Assembly: GCA_025024175.1 (NCBI GenBank)
Contig: QCXZ01000003.1
Location: 62,001 to 126,000 of the forward strand
Source of the DNA: Rhyzopertha dominica
Lineage: Eukaryota > Arthropoda > Insecta > Coleoptera > Bostrichidae
Length of the DNA: 64,000 nt
Direction of reading: 5' to 3'
Of this stretch, positions 9,871-22,590 are shown one piece after another. Under the pieces are notes generated by a model that made no database searches, had not been told where the DNA came from, and saw only the letters and a list, made by a program, of their open reading frames with translations. Position 1 is the stretch's first letter. The number at the start of each line of letters is the position of its first letter. The position numbers were made by a program, and so were the translations under genes.

Positions 9871-12800
9871 GAAATCTTTTTTATACGATTTCTGTGTAAA
9901 ATGTCCGTCTATTGCGGTACTGAAATGTATTATAGTGACTAATCTAAACTGGGTAGCTAGCTTTCATATTAATTTTATCTGTTTACGTGCTTCCATTTTC
10001 TCGAAATTACAAGCGATAATTCAATAAATAAGTAGGTACATTGTGGAACGTTCAACATTAGCTTTGCATTTCGCGCATGTTTGCGTTATTGAATAAAACA
10101 TATTCTTCTTTTTCATCTCTACTATTATTGTTATTATTATTATTATAGTTTAAAATAACATTAATATCCTTTAATGAACACATGTTCACAAAAAGAACCT
10201 GATTTCGCTCGCAGAAATATGAACGCTACCGAATCGACGTCCAGTATACTTATTACTAATTAATAAGTTTGTTATATATAGCAGTGAAGTCAATGGAAAA
10301 CATCTCCAAACAAATAACTGTGGATAAATGCACTAAGCACTATAACTATTTAACCATCCATCATGCTATATCATGATATATCATGCTATAAAAATGCGTT
10401 TTTGCAGATAGAGGATCTGAATCTAACCGGTAGATGGCGGTCACTTACAAGTATATGTGAAGTCCCTAGATAGGGACTTTAAGTATGATTTTTACATTTG
10501 CATCTTATGGAGAAGTTAACTTAATAATACATTATTTTTTAATTTAAAACGATCTAAATGCTTTATCTTATTGAAAATGTTATAATGTTATTTATATGGT
10601 TCAACTGTCGACAAAGGGAAAAACGAAATTACTTTCCACACGCAAGAATCGTTATGTCTTTTTTGTCGTCTTATTCAGAGTGAACATGCATTATAATGAT
10701 CATGCGATAGGAGGCCGTGTCACAGAATTGTTTAATACAAACTTTCAACATGCTCTGATCAGTTACAAGTTGGAATGGGTGCTCTATTTCTTTTATTACC
10801 TAAGTACTGTTTCACTTTCATTTACCTTATAGGCTCATTTCAACTTACTTTAGGTTGAATTTTACTGAATTCGTTGTTTACATTTGATTCGACGAAATTT
10901 ACGGTCGCTTAGAACAGACAAACAAAAAAAATTGTGTTAGTACATAAGCTTCTTAACTGTTATAATTACGATACGTGTTCTTATTATACAGTAATTTTAT
11001 ACTTATGATAATAAACAGAAAGGTCGGTGCTTGTAGTTTTATTACTCGGAATGAAAATAAATCTAGCGTTTACCAGTAAATAAGAAATTGTGGACATTGT
11101 ACTTATTAAAAAATTATACATCTTTCACTATTCGAAAAACCATCGTCATTTGCTCTGTATGTTTTAAGTTAGGTATAATATAAGTACCTGATATTAGAAA
11201 TATAATAATAAAAATGTCCATATACACGTAACAGTTTTAAAAGAGCTTACGGGTTTGGTTGCACCAACTAATCAAACATTCTCCACAGTATAAATATTTT
11301 CGTCGTACCTAGATGTGAAAAATAATGAGTTTCGCGCAGGCGACGGAGACTGCAGCTTAAACGCCATTATAATTAAAATTTAAGGCCTTTGAACTCACCA
11401 AGTTGCTAATTATGGCACGATAGCAGTTGTGATAAAATGTAATCAACGGATGCTGACGCCTTATAAAAATATTAATTTTGTCTAACCAAACGAATGAGGA
11501 TTAAGTTAAAGTACCTGTTTCAATATAGGTATATTTTGATTCATTTGTTTTATTGCTATTGCATATTTTGATGGAATGTAGATTGATTGGCTTTGGATAA
11601 CCACAGGTTTGAAATAAGATATCATTTTATGGTATTTTATTAACGCATTTTAAATATTGTATATACATTATCTTCCACTTCGAATAAATTTCTTTTGTGA
11701 CCGTTTTTGTCATTTACTTCCTGTCTGAAACAGCAGGACGTTGAAATATCAGCGACGCGTCCAGAGCAGCTTTCTCAATTTATTATTTGTTAATAGCTCT
11801 ACCTTTGAATGTATAGGCAATTTAAAAGGACTAATTACTTTTGAGTGTAAATTAGTTTCAGTATGATCTTCATTTGAATACTTGTAAAGAAGTAGGAAGT
11901 GACTTATATGCAAGTACTAGTTTGTACGTGCAAGTATTATACGGACACAGAATGCCTAGTGATCAAGTTTATGTGGTCGTTAACATACAATAATGCTTGT
12001 GATTCTATAAAAAAAATATTTGTTGAAGTCATATCTTCGTCACAGTAACAGACTATTCTGTTTCAATCGTCTCAAAATAAAGCCCTTTTAAATCTTAAAT
12101 TGCCTGTTTAGGCGTTTTTCTTTTAATTTTTTCAAATAACCCTTATGTTTAATTTCAATCGTTATACTCCTGCCTTCATTTAACTACGATGTTCGCTTGT
12201 TATACAGCATTTTCAAAATGTTTTTTCGACTCGATCCCACTATAAAGCCGGAATTCCACGAATGCGAGCTGTCTAAGTTTAGGAACCAGAGCGAACGTCC
12301 AGCATTTTCCGCTTTAGAACTGGTGTAATCTAAATCGCAATACCGCCGGTGCTTGATTAAAGGTTCCGGACATCCCAAATTAATACTAGATGAACTTGGC
12401 GGGTTCACTCGTTATGCGGCTAAATAAAGTTTCCGCAGGTAAATTAACCGAGCTTTAATCTTGGCGACAGTTGAGAACTTGACGTTGCGGATGTTTAAAC
12501 TTGGACAGATTAAATATTTGATCTAAGNCGGATTAGGAATGTTCATTAATTAAGACTGAACGGAGAATCCTTTCTTTATTGTTATTAATGTCGGTGCTGA
12601 CAGCTTTTTTGTGAAACTTGTCTAGAACTGCGAGAACAACCACCGAATCGTTTCTCTTATACAGAATATGTCAGCTAATACGGGACAGATTCAGTTAATA
12701 TTAGAAATTTTGAAAAATGCTTTTAGCAACACTTATTACATAATGGCTTTGTATTACATAATCTACTATTACAAAGTCTACATCAGATTGAGAATACTTC

Positions 12801-15590
12801 GTGGGATGGTTCGCATGTTGTTCTCTTTTATCAGGTATTGGCTAAATGCCACCATTCTTCAAATGTTTCACCAGATTTTCAACACGACCTGTAGCCTTTT
12901 GCAAGCAGTAAATATTTAAGAAAGCTGTTTTACAGATTATAACATCTTTTCCTTGAGATTTCAAAGAGTACTCAACTGTTGAGACCTCTTGATATCTCTG
13001 CTTTAGTATTTTCTCTTATAACAGACTTTGGTCTTATACACACTGAAAGAAAGGATTTGTTCAGTTTACTTAGATTTTAGCACTGTCAACAAATTTTATT
13101 TGTAGCTATAGCCTCAACTAAAAATTATGTAAAGGCAAATATTATCTTTGTTCCGCAAAAATTTTGTTATTAGAAGTAATTTATTATTATTGTTTCTAAA
13201 TCTGTACTATTAACGTTGTTCGATTACTTCTATTTGTCAGTATTCATCAGACGAAATAATATTACCAATTTTGTATAGGTACTAGCTTATTAGTTTATTT
13301 ATTAGCTACAATAATTAATTCTCCTAATTCATTAGCAATCGATGTTTGCAGAGATGCAAATATTTGAATTAACCTACATCTAAATTTTTCTTCATTGGCT
13401 CAATAACAAAAAATCTTTGTTATTTTAACAGAGGACGCCGGTGATCCCTATATTTATCGATATCAACTTTAGGACAACGCTGGATCACACACGTGAAGGC
13501 TGAAGAGGAGAAAGCTTCTGTAATTACGTTCGCTTTACAGAAACTTCACCTTGTCCTCCCTGCTCGTTGTCCATAACAACAATACAGTGACAAATTAAAA
13601 ATATAAATGGACTATTAGCAGTCTAAAACACATAAATGTTTCTAAACATCTTTGTGTTCTAGAAGTACAGTAATTATAGCCTATAAAATATAATAGAAAG
13701 CAGTACTAATCTAGTCAACGAACTATTTAATTTGTTTAAGAGATTATCTAAAGATCACTGCAATATTTTCCTTTACCTTGAAAGACAAAACAAAATTCAC
13801 GGGAACAGCAGATACTAATGATTAATATTAGCTTTATATTATTAGTAAATTAATGAATAACCAGTGGTATCATAAAATAAAGAGTGCAAACTGAAGTGTA
13901 CAAAAAACCAGCATACGAAACCTATAAGAATGACAAGAGAACAAATAATTTTAATGTGTTGGCTCTCAATGGGCGTGGGTCCTCATCTAGATGTCTCCAT
14001 CGGTTAGCCTTGCAGAGCCTCTCTGTCACAACAGAGTGAGTATATCGTGCCTTTGGTAGACAGTGCTAGTGATACACCAAGGCGCCAATGAGAGTCCATC
14101 GCGACAAAGGGACTTCAAGTTTTGATTAATTAGTGAACAAGTTAAAATTGGGAAGTAATGAGTGATGCGATCAAAGAAAGGAGGGCGATAGAGTCTAAGG
14201 CGGAGCAGTAAAATTCCCTAGCCGAACTGGCTGCAGTTTCCAAACCATCCCCTAATTTCGAACGGCGGGGAAATATGGGAAGCGGGATATCCCAACAATC
14301 ATGCCACTGCACCTAACAAAGCACCCGCAGTATGCAATTGCGCCAGGTCAACGTGGTCACGATCTGTAGATATTTCGGTTTAACTGGGAAAGGATGGGTG
14401 TCACAATGTTTCAATCTAATTTTTAAATTGTTGGGCTGATATGAAAATAATTAAATGTCAATGGGATTTAGAGCCAGTACTGCCTATCCGACAATTCTAA
14501 AATCAGTTAACAAAGAAGCACTGTTTGTAAAAAGTTAAGAGTAATAAAATTTCTCAGAAAGATGCATTAGTGGTTAAACAACCTTTCAAAGAAAAGTTGG
14601 AGAAAATATTTCTGATATTTTTTGGTATTGATAATTGGGGAGCATTTTACGATCAATTTGAGTATTAAAAAAATTATATGAAGTTGTTCAAGTAAATATA
14701 AATAATAATCAGAAGTTAATGTTATGTTGCAATTGGTCACTTTGATTCTGGTGCTTAAATTTTGGTGCAAATCAGATGCACCCCTTAATATTGTTCCTAG
14801 TGTCCTCTGTTCCGTATATACAATTAGCTCTAGCAGTTTAGAAGTGGTTTAGAAGCTGTGGGACGTTTGAGCCGAATTATTGAAGTATGGGACGGATCGC
14901 ATCTGCATGCGGGTCTCATTCCTATAAAGTATAAAGCACATGTGCTAGGGCCCTCGCGCTTTCTGACGCGCCACCCTCTTCTTCGCTCCGGGGCAAAGAT
15001 GCGCGTGTTCGTTTACTTAGCGCGCTACCATCTGTTATGGTGACGTGACCTAGCAAAGTTACGTAACACAAACGTGGTTAACTCGCATTTGATTTATATA
15101 CCATGCAGCTGAAGGGTTGGGGCTTCGTGATATTGGCGAAGAATTAATTGTGTCTGTATAGGTATAAAGTAGGTAAACCTCTACGAGTTTTTAAGAATCA
15201 ATATATTAAAAAAAGTTTGTCATCTTTTATCATAATATCACTTCAGCACTACAGTCGTCTGATAAATTTATTAGAGAGATTTAATAGAAGACAGAGAATC
15301 CTCAAGCCAAAATCGTCTTGCGGTTGCGAACTCAAATGTGTTTCGGGGTCAGAGAACATTCTAGGAAATTTGACAGAAGACTAGAAAACCCCAAGTAAAA
15401 GTGTTGCACATTGCCGAAATCATCTCGCGGTAGAACAATCGAAAATCGACGTTTCGATAAGAAGAGGAAGAAAGAGCTCTCAAGTGTGGCAAATTAACCA
15501 CCCCTTTCTCCCTCTCTGTCTATCTCTATCTATATATATATGTCCTTTATGATTTGGTTAATTCCTGACATGGTTCTCGACGTATTTTAT
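9871..15590. other. Gene-free interval (about 5.7 kb)
   Basis: I see no supported gene. Open frames here (10596-10832, 12184-12408, 12668-12919, 14567-14770, 14858-15043, 15148-15384) lack recognisable motifs or splice context. More GC-rich islands lie at about 12230-12480, 13960-14400 and 14860-15060 and could be regulatory or unannotated exons. A perfect 9-bp inverted repeat lies at 10460-10479. Confidence 0.4.
10460..10479. repeat. Perfect 9-bp inverted repeat
   Basis: AAGTCCCTA and TAGGGACTT are separated by 2 nt (GA). It could be a dimeric binding site or a transposon remnant; nothing in the context decides. Confidence 0.5.
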
Positions 15591-15599
15591 ATTTTAGTC

Positions 15600-15631
15600 C
15601 TGATGATGCCACTTACAAGAGCAGGCGAAAC
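15600..15631 (+). ncRNA. Possible hammerhead-ribozyme core / Penelope-element motif
   Basis: CTGATGA (15600-15606) is followed by a short hairpin-capable segment (GCC at 15608-15610 against GGC at 15624-15626, with CTT/AAG inside) and then GAAAC (15627-15631). This is the order of the two conserved strands of a hammerhead core around stem II. Hammerhead motifs are known in Penelope-like elements, and Penelope relics occur elsewhere in this window. Stem III and the cleavage triplet are not convincing, so it may be a degenerate copy or a chance match. Confidence 0.3.
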
Positions 15632-15639
15632 CTTTTAAT

Positions 15640-16440
15640 CCCGCAATCTAACCGCTAAGACTTATATTCTTGCATGTTCAATTTTATTTCGTCTTTACTA
15701 CATATAGGCTATAGAGTTCTTGATACAACTTTCTAACATTATTGGTTTATAAGATTCAGCTGCTATCCAGTGTTAATTAAATGCCTTCGATACTAATAAC
15801 ATTATTTAATATTTAACAATCTTTGAAATTATTAGAATGCCACAATCAACCAGGCAAGTGCAGTTGCGCGTTTGATATACTGCTTTTGTCGTTGTTCCTT
15901 CGAGACCACCTAGTTCAAGACGGGATGAACCCAGAGCTGTTAAATACTACTAAACGTAATCAACTTAGACACGTATAAATTGTACTGCGGTGCTTTAAGG
16001 CCCTTCGGCACAGGCCGTTAACATTCCTGCGAAGGCAATTATGCCCGCAATACTACGCGAAACAAATCCTATCTTGAGACTCTACCTCATCAACGTCGAC
16101 CCACCGTATCGCGATATTTCGCCCCAACAACCCCCAAAACCCGCTGAATTTATCATTGGGCAATTTAAAGGCCCACATGAATTTGACGGAAGGTTGAAAG
16201 TATTAAGGGGGTGGGTTGAGGTGACAAGAATGGTAAAGGCGTTAAGAGACTCGTTACTACACGATTGCAGAGGGGGAAGCACGTGCCTTGTAATAATTAA
16301 AATAAATTCGGTCAAACCAAATGGCGTTGGATGTAAACGGCATTTTGTATTCAGCATGACAGTGTTTACAGGCATAGAGGATTGAATACCAATGATTTTA
16401 GGCTTTTTCCCAAAGCTTTCCGGCGAGATATGAATTGTCG
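15640..16440. other. Gene-free interval before the retrotransposon
   Basis: No gene is supported. An open frame at 16041-16385 and its antisense partner are moderately GC-rich but show no family motif or splice structure. Confidence 0.35.
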
Positions 16441-16444
16441 ATAG

Positions 16445-18880
16445 CTAATAATTTATTAATTTCAACAGGCAAACAAGGAAGAGAGATCTTTTGGTAAATT
16501 TACTAAGTTCTTTCGGTTTGACTCGGACTGTTAATGAACCTACTAGAGCTAAAAATTGTATAGACAACATTTTTACTAATATTAATAATTTTAAAATGCA
16601 AGTTGCTAACCCTTGCTTATCAGACCACAATGGCATTATTTTCCAATTCAGTATAACTAAAAGAAAGTCTGTTGATGTAACAACTTCTTTCAGAAGTATT
16701 TCTGCTTCTGGTCCTAACAACTTCTACAATTTTGTTGAAAGTACAGACTGGACGTTTACTAAAGACAAGCACTCGACTTGTATCACAAAATTTAAATCTT
16801 TCATACACATTCTGAAATGCGGGGTGGACAAGTGTTTCCCTTTAAAAACCGTTACTAATAAGAAAGGTAAAAGCAAATTATATTGGTTTAATGACGATCT
16901 AAGATACATGCGCAAACAAGTCCAATTTTCGCATTCTCTATACAAAAACAATATTATCGCCAAAAAAGACTTTAATATTATTAAACATAGCTATAGATCA
17001 TCTCTTAGAGCTGCAAAGATCAAAGCCAATGATGAATACATTAAAAAAACCAAACAATAAAAACTCCGCTGTATGGAGAGTTATAACAAATAGAACAAAC
17101 TCTTGTCCAGAGTCAAATTTGACGTCTGATGCATTTAATTCTTACTTTACCGATGCAGCCCGGAAAATTCTTGACAGTCNTCCTAATNCATCACAGAGCT
17201 CTAAACCNTCCAACTCAAAACCAAAAACAAACAATCGATTNACATTTAGGAAAGTATCTTACATAGAAGTTAGATCAGCAATTGACAATTTAAAAAACTC
17301 CAGCAGTACAGATGCCTACAACATCAATGTAAAAATGATAAAGTCTATAAAAAACCTTATTATTATACCTCTCACAAATTTAATTAATGAGTGCATTCAA
17401 CATAACACTTTTCCTGAAACTCTAAAACTTTCCAAAGTCATTCCGGTTTACAAAAAAAAATAACTGTAATGATCCATCGAATTATCGCCCCATCTCACTG
17501 ACTCCGATACTATCAAAAATATTTGAGAGGCTAATTAGGGGGCAAATAAATTATTACTTTGAAAATAATAATCTCTTCAGTACTAGTCAGTTTGGTTTTA
17601 GAGACAACAAATCAACTTCTAAGGCGCTCCTAGAGCTTTCAGACAGAATCATTGGAACTTTTGAAAATAAAGAACACGGGTTTATCTCTTGCTATGATCT
17701 AACAAAAGCATTCGATTGTTTATCACATTCAGTTTTGCTTGAGAAGCTTTCATCATACGGTTTCGATGAGGGCAGCGTAAATTTGATGAATAGTTTCCTT
17801 AGTGATCGATATCAATATGTAACATACAATAAAGAAAATTCCACCTGTTTGCCAGTTAAGCACGGTGTACCGCAAGGGTCGGTCCTAGGTCCAACCTTGT
17901 TTTTAATTTACATTAATGATTTACCGGAATACTTGCACTTTAAAAGTGTTCTGTTTGCTGATGACACAACGGTTGTAGGAAGTCACGCCAACTCAATTTT
18001 TTTAAAAGAGCAAATAAATTCAGTTGACAACGAGGTTCAAAAATGGTTTGCGTCAAACAAATTATGCATAAATAGCAACAAAACCCATCATATAATCTTT
18101 TCATTAAGAAACACTTTTGAAGAAAGCGAACCAATTAAACTTTTAGGTGTACAAATCGATTCAAAATTAACTTGGGAGTCGCATATTCCAGAAGGATATC
18201 TTCGAGATTATATGCCATAAGGCAATTGAAGAACAAAGTATCAACAGGGGTCGTGTTGACGGGTTACTTCGCGTACATCCAGAGTTTGCTCTCCTATGGT
18301 GTATTAGTATGGGGTCACTCAGTTCATACATCGGTTCTATTTGCTCTACAGCGGCGATGTGTACGCGTCGTGAACGGATTAAAATATAGAGAATGCTGCC
18401 GCAAAAGTTTTACAACACTTAAAATTATGACTTTTCCAAGTTTATACATGTATAACTGTCTAGTTTATGTTAAAGATAGTTTCTTTACATTTGGATATAT
18501 AGACCATGAATATCACACCAGATTTAAACAATTGCCAATTAACGATTTTCATAGGCCTAAAAAATCACGGACAGCTGTAAAGTTTTATTGCACAAAACTG
18601 TATAATAAGTTACCAGCACATGTTAGGCAAATGAACACTCTTCAATATAAAACGTATCTAAAAAAATTTTTTATATGCAATGCTTTCTACTCCATCCAGG
18701 ATTTTCTTGATTTCACTTTTTAAATATGTACTATAATAGGTTGATGTTTTACATGTTTTATTATTATTGTTATGTTCAATTAATCTGTGATTACTTATAT
18801 TTCTGACTTACCTTTACGATATCATGTGTATTTTATAAAGGTCAATATATATTATTATTATTATTATTATTATTAATAAT
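16445..18880 (+). mobile_element. 5'-truncated, frameshifted non-LTR retrotransposon (Jockey/CR1-like)
   Basis: The remnant begins inside the C-terminal part of the APE-type endonuclease (RQTRKRDLL...SSFGLTRTVNEPTRAKNCIDNIFTN, then the SDHNG catalytic block at about 16620). It continues through an intact-looking reverse transcriptase: NYRPISL, QFGFRDNKST, DLTKAFDCLSH, GVPQGSVLGP and the catalytic FADDT at about 17952. It ends with a C-terminal domain stopping at 18723. The frame changes three times: near 17050 and at about 17451-17461 in A-runs, where single-base indels would restore it, and near 18185 where residues seem lost. The 3' end is an ATT microsatellite (18848-18880), typical of this class. 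Four single Ns lie inside. It is a dead copy, or its A-run indels are assembly errors. Clade assignment is by eye. Confidence 0.9.
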
Positions 18881-18966
18881 TTGTTTATGACTTTACCTGT
18901 GGCGAGTTGTGAAAAGGTGATCAACTATTTATAATAATAATAATAACAATATAATATAATAATAAT
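18848..18966. repeat. (ATT)n / (ATA)n microsatellites at the retroelement 3' end
   Basis: An ATT run at 18848-18880 closes the retrotransposon. A separate ATA/AAT run lies at 18930-18966. Confidence 0.8.
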
Positions 18967-19089
18967 AGTAAATAAATAACAGTAAAAGTAAATACAGTGT
19001 AGTTAGTTAGTAACAAAGAATAGAAATTAAGTTTTACAAATTTAACTTTATACAATAATGTCCATATAATAATTAGCAAATTGCATCAA

Positions 19090-19560
19090 AAAGTTTTAAC
19101 AAAACGTGAACCTTGCCGAGGGACCGAATTATATCCGAACTGTAGTAGATTGCACATACAGATTGCAGATGACTGACTATGTCTGTCAGTCAAAGATGGC
19201 GAAGGATAGATATCATAGTCACAATCTGTCTGAGGTTCTCATTACAAATCCTAGCATCCTTGGCGCAGACCTGCAAATGACATCCATGTGCTGCACAAAA
19301 GCCAATTTGCTATCGAAGATGACGCCTTAATCTTTCATTTCACAAGTTCTGGTTAACTGCACTCCATTAGTTGTATAAAACCTTAAATCAAGATGCATTT
19401 TTCCCTCGAAAGATTCAACTTTGCACTTGTTTATATTTAAATTAAGTTCAAATTACTCCGCAATCAATGTCATCTGCATACGCCAGAGCCTTACAGATGA
19501 CAAAACAAAAGTGGGCCCAAACTGGATCCGTGAGGAACTCTAGACCTCAATATAAATTCA
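19090..19560 (-). mobile_element. Non-LTR reverse-transcriptase relic
   Basis: Read on the minus strand, broken frames give a decayed catalytic region (ALAYADDID near 19490), then GVIFDSKLAFVQHMDVIC and MLGFVMRTSDR, the post-catalytic RT/thumb signature of Jockey-like elements (xLGVxxDSKLxF...H...xxxMLGFIxR). Several in-frame stops and shifts show it is an old fossil. It lies tail-to-tail with the element ending at 18880. Confidence 0.75.
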
Positions 19561-19854
19561 CACGTTGTAAAGCCATTACATTATATGCTGTACCTATATT
19601 GTGTGTTTTCTTTTTCGTGTACTGTTTTTGTTCTGTAGAATTATTTAAACCCTTTAATTGGTTTATATGTAGTTTGGATATTATATGGTTTTAGTATGTT
19701 TTTTTTACTTTTTGTTAAGGGGTGTTTGTATGTTATGTCTGTGACACCAAGATAACGGTAATTGACACCGGCGTACAGTAATTATTGTCATTTTTCTTGT
19801 TAAGAAAATATAAATCTCTCGTCTTCATCACCTGGATATGGCGTGTTTGCGAAA

Positions 19855-20150
19855 TCAGTAGCGGCCCGTTCGTTCTTCAGATATCTGGAGCAACCCGCGT
19901 GCGCCTGGACGAGGGATGCGGTGGTGGCAGCGGCGACGGCGGCACATCCTGGATCCCCGCCCGCTGTTCTCGCCCGTAGACCCCAGTGATCAATAGACGC
20001 TCTTCTGTGCTCTGCTCTGCCGGTCCCTCTGTGTGTGCCACTCGTTCGGCCAGGTCCTCCACGCACCCGTCGCGTTTACCACCGGCCACAGCGTCGTCGC
20101 CTTCGTCGTCCACTGCGAGACACCACCGACTACCTACCTATCCATCAAAG
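19855..20150 (+). promoter_or_regulatory. GC-rich CpG-containing first exon ending in a strong donor
   Basis: About 270 bp stands out sharply from the AT-rich surroundings by high GC and many CpGs. It starts near an initiator-like TCAGT (19855-19859) and ends in ATCAAAG|GTAAGTCC, a near-consensus 5' splice site at 20150/20151. Overlapping open frames on both strands (19800-20113) have biased, repetitive composition and no start/stop logic, so I read this as a non-coding 5' UTR exon. The next exon that fits is the one at 44758, where ATG directly follows a 3' splice site. That link is inference. Confidence 0.5.
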
Positions 20151-22199
20151 GTAAGTCCGTTTTTTGTTTACCGGGAAACGTTTATGGCCCTTTTGCATTC
20201 TAAACACGTAGGTAGTTTTGTCGTCCTCTGCCACGACAAGTGCATTTTCGTATTCGTTCGTTGGCTTGCGATTCATGTGCTGGGGTGGCTTATTCTGTGA
20301 ATGCGGAAATTTGCTGTTGTCTTCTCTTGGTAAAGTGCAAATGTATTGTGAAAAAGAGCGAAGACTTGTTTTGGTACGTAGCATTCAAATTCCTTCTAAT
20401 TGTCTCACACGTAGAGTATTCGCTTTCGTCGTAAATGAAAATAATTGATCTTTAGTTGGACGACAACTTTGGTTGCTACATATTTTAGTTCTGTTGTGCT
20501 TCGACAGCCCGATTTACGATTTAAATTTAATTCTACATATATTTATTAATTGTTTCTCCGCGCGCCTCTAAGACTATAATACAAACTTTTATGTACTTAT
20601 TTGAGTATAAGAGATGTTACGCTTTTCTGCTTTACAGCAACGTTCTTGTTTTGTTTGGTTATCACTTTTTGATAAGGTAAACGTAGTGTAAATTATGATG
20701 CTACTATACTATATTAAACGGCAGCTTATAGTAGCGTATCAAACAAACACTGGCCCCTTGTGCAAACTCCAAAATGGACCCTCCGCATGATTAAATGGGG
20801 AAAACAGAACGAAAGTGAGCAAATATATCTGATTTAATAAGCAAAACCAACACAACCCTTTTACCACCTAAGAAGACTAGACTAGAATAACTTCGAAGCC
20901 TGGAAATCTTAGATGATGGATAATCAACTAGAAAATATATAATATGTGATAAGCTGGTGCCTAGATGAAGTCTGCTATGTATGGTAGATCACATTTTACC
21001 ATGCGATTCGCATCTACCATTCAAGAAAAAAGGTTATATTGGGACGGTTTAAACAAAAATTTATACATCTATGCTTGCATCCTTAAAAAATTAATACCCG
21101 TCTATAAAAAAAAGTTTATTTATGTGTTAGTCACCCCATGCTTTTAATCCTCCATTTTTTTTTAGCTTAAAGTATTTTCTTTTGTAAATATTAAACATGT
21201 TTGAAATAAACAAGAACAATTAGCAATCTTTTAACTTTCTTGGTTATACTGCCATACAGATCTATTCTTAAGCATTAGTCAAATAACAAATCAGAATGAG
21301 AGCCGCAATATTCTATATTTTATAACATCTAAATACATTAAGTAGCTAAAGCGCGACGTAATAAATAATAAGTGGTATAAGTATAAAACTTTTAAACGAA
21401 AGCAACTGTTCTAATGTGTTAAAAATAAATAATTTTATGTTTCCAGCAGCATCTTATGAGCTTCTATACGTCACGAAATGTGTTTGAAGCTTAGAATAAT
21501 CTATAATGGAGCGAGAATGAATTTCTGCTCAAAGAACAGATTTTCATCGTTGAACAAGGCATGTAATAATGTATACTGTATCTCCGGCGAATTAAGCATT
21601 CGACACAAGTTGCAAGCGCAGCAATACCAATTAGGGCCACATTATTAAGTGCATGTCTCCTAATTAACAATAAAATGATCGTTACATTTGTGCAAATGTG
21701 GCACACACAGTTTTGTTGCAGTTGGAACTTGCTGATTACATATTTGCACAACGAAGATAACTCCAATTTCATGTGCTATGTAGTTTTGCATTGCCGCGTG
21801 AGAGGAAGTCTGCGATTTTTGGACTGCACGTTTTGAACCTTGCTGCTCAAAACCGATTTGAACCACATTTTTATCGCTGTTTACTAACACTGCACTAAAA
21901 TAACACTACGTAATTAATAAACGCGTCAGTACTGATATGGGCGTTAATTATAGATAGAACTTAATTTTTGTCTATGCATTGGGGGTCCTAATAATTTGTG
22001 CGTCTTATATATGCATGTAAATGGTAGTCTGATTTGCATCTGAATGCACCTGGCTTATTCGTAAATAAAATTCTTTATTAAATCCTGCTAAGCAAAGTAT
22101 TTACTTCATTTATTAATAAAACAACTTAAACTCTTATGATAGTAGTTAATAAGAAGTTAATATTACGTATCAAGTTTTATATATACATTGATGATCACC

Positions 22200-22590
22200 A
22201 CCAGTTGCACTAAAAATATTTGAAAATTATTATCTATAAACAAATTTGCAGCTTTGTCATTGCATATAAAATTATTCCTGATGTCCAATTTGGATTTCGT
22301 TCGGGCTGCAGTACTTCTTCTGTTCGTTTGTTAGAATCTTATTTGACTGGCAGAACTCAAGCTATAAAATATAGGAGTGATACTTCAACCGAACTGTCAG
22401 TCTGCTCGGGCGTGCCACAGGGTTCAATCTTAGGACCACTGCTCTATATAANTNATACAGCTGACATCTTAAACTCGGTAAATGGCCATAAAGTCATGGC
22501 CTATTCCGATGACATGCAGCTCTACCTGGATTTTGACCAGGATGATTTTGAATCAACGAGTAATATGTTAAATTATGAGCTGTAAACATC
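22200..22590 (+). mobile_element. Internally deleted non-LTR reverse-transcriptase relic
   Basis: The frame gives VQFGFRSGCSTSSVRLLE, then jumps directly to the SYLTGRTQ.. and CSGVPQGSILGPLLY blocks, and YSDDMQLY at about 22503-22526 in place of YADDxQLY. The finger/palm stretch with the first catalytic Asp (normally between FGFRxGxST and SxLxxRxQ) is missing, so the fragment is internally deleted and inactive. The motifs resemble those of the element at 29.6 kb. Two Ns fall at 22452 and 22454. Confidence 0.8.

Noticed and set aside
14858..15043. GC-rich 61-codon frame
   Set aside because: Too short, no motif, and no clear splice sites. Noted only as a GC-rich island.
16041..16385. 114-codon plus-strand frame and its antisense partner before the retrotransposon
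   Set aside because: No motif, no splice context, and not in frame with the endonuclease start of the element.
19800..20113. Long minus-strand frames over the GC-rich exon
   Set aside because: Composition is repetitive and CpG-driven, frames exist in several phases on both strands, and the strong donor at 20150 fits a plus-strand untranslated exon better.
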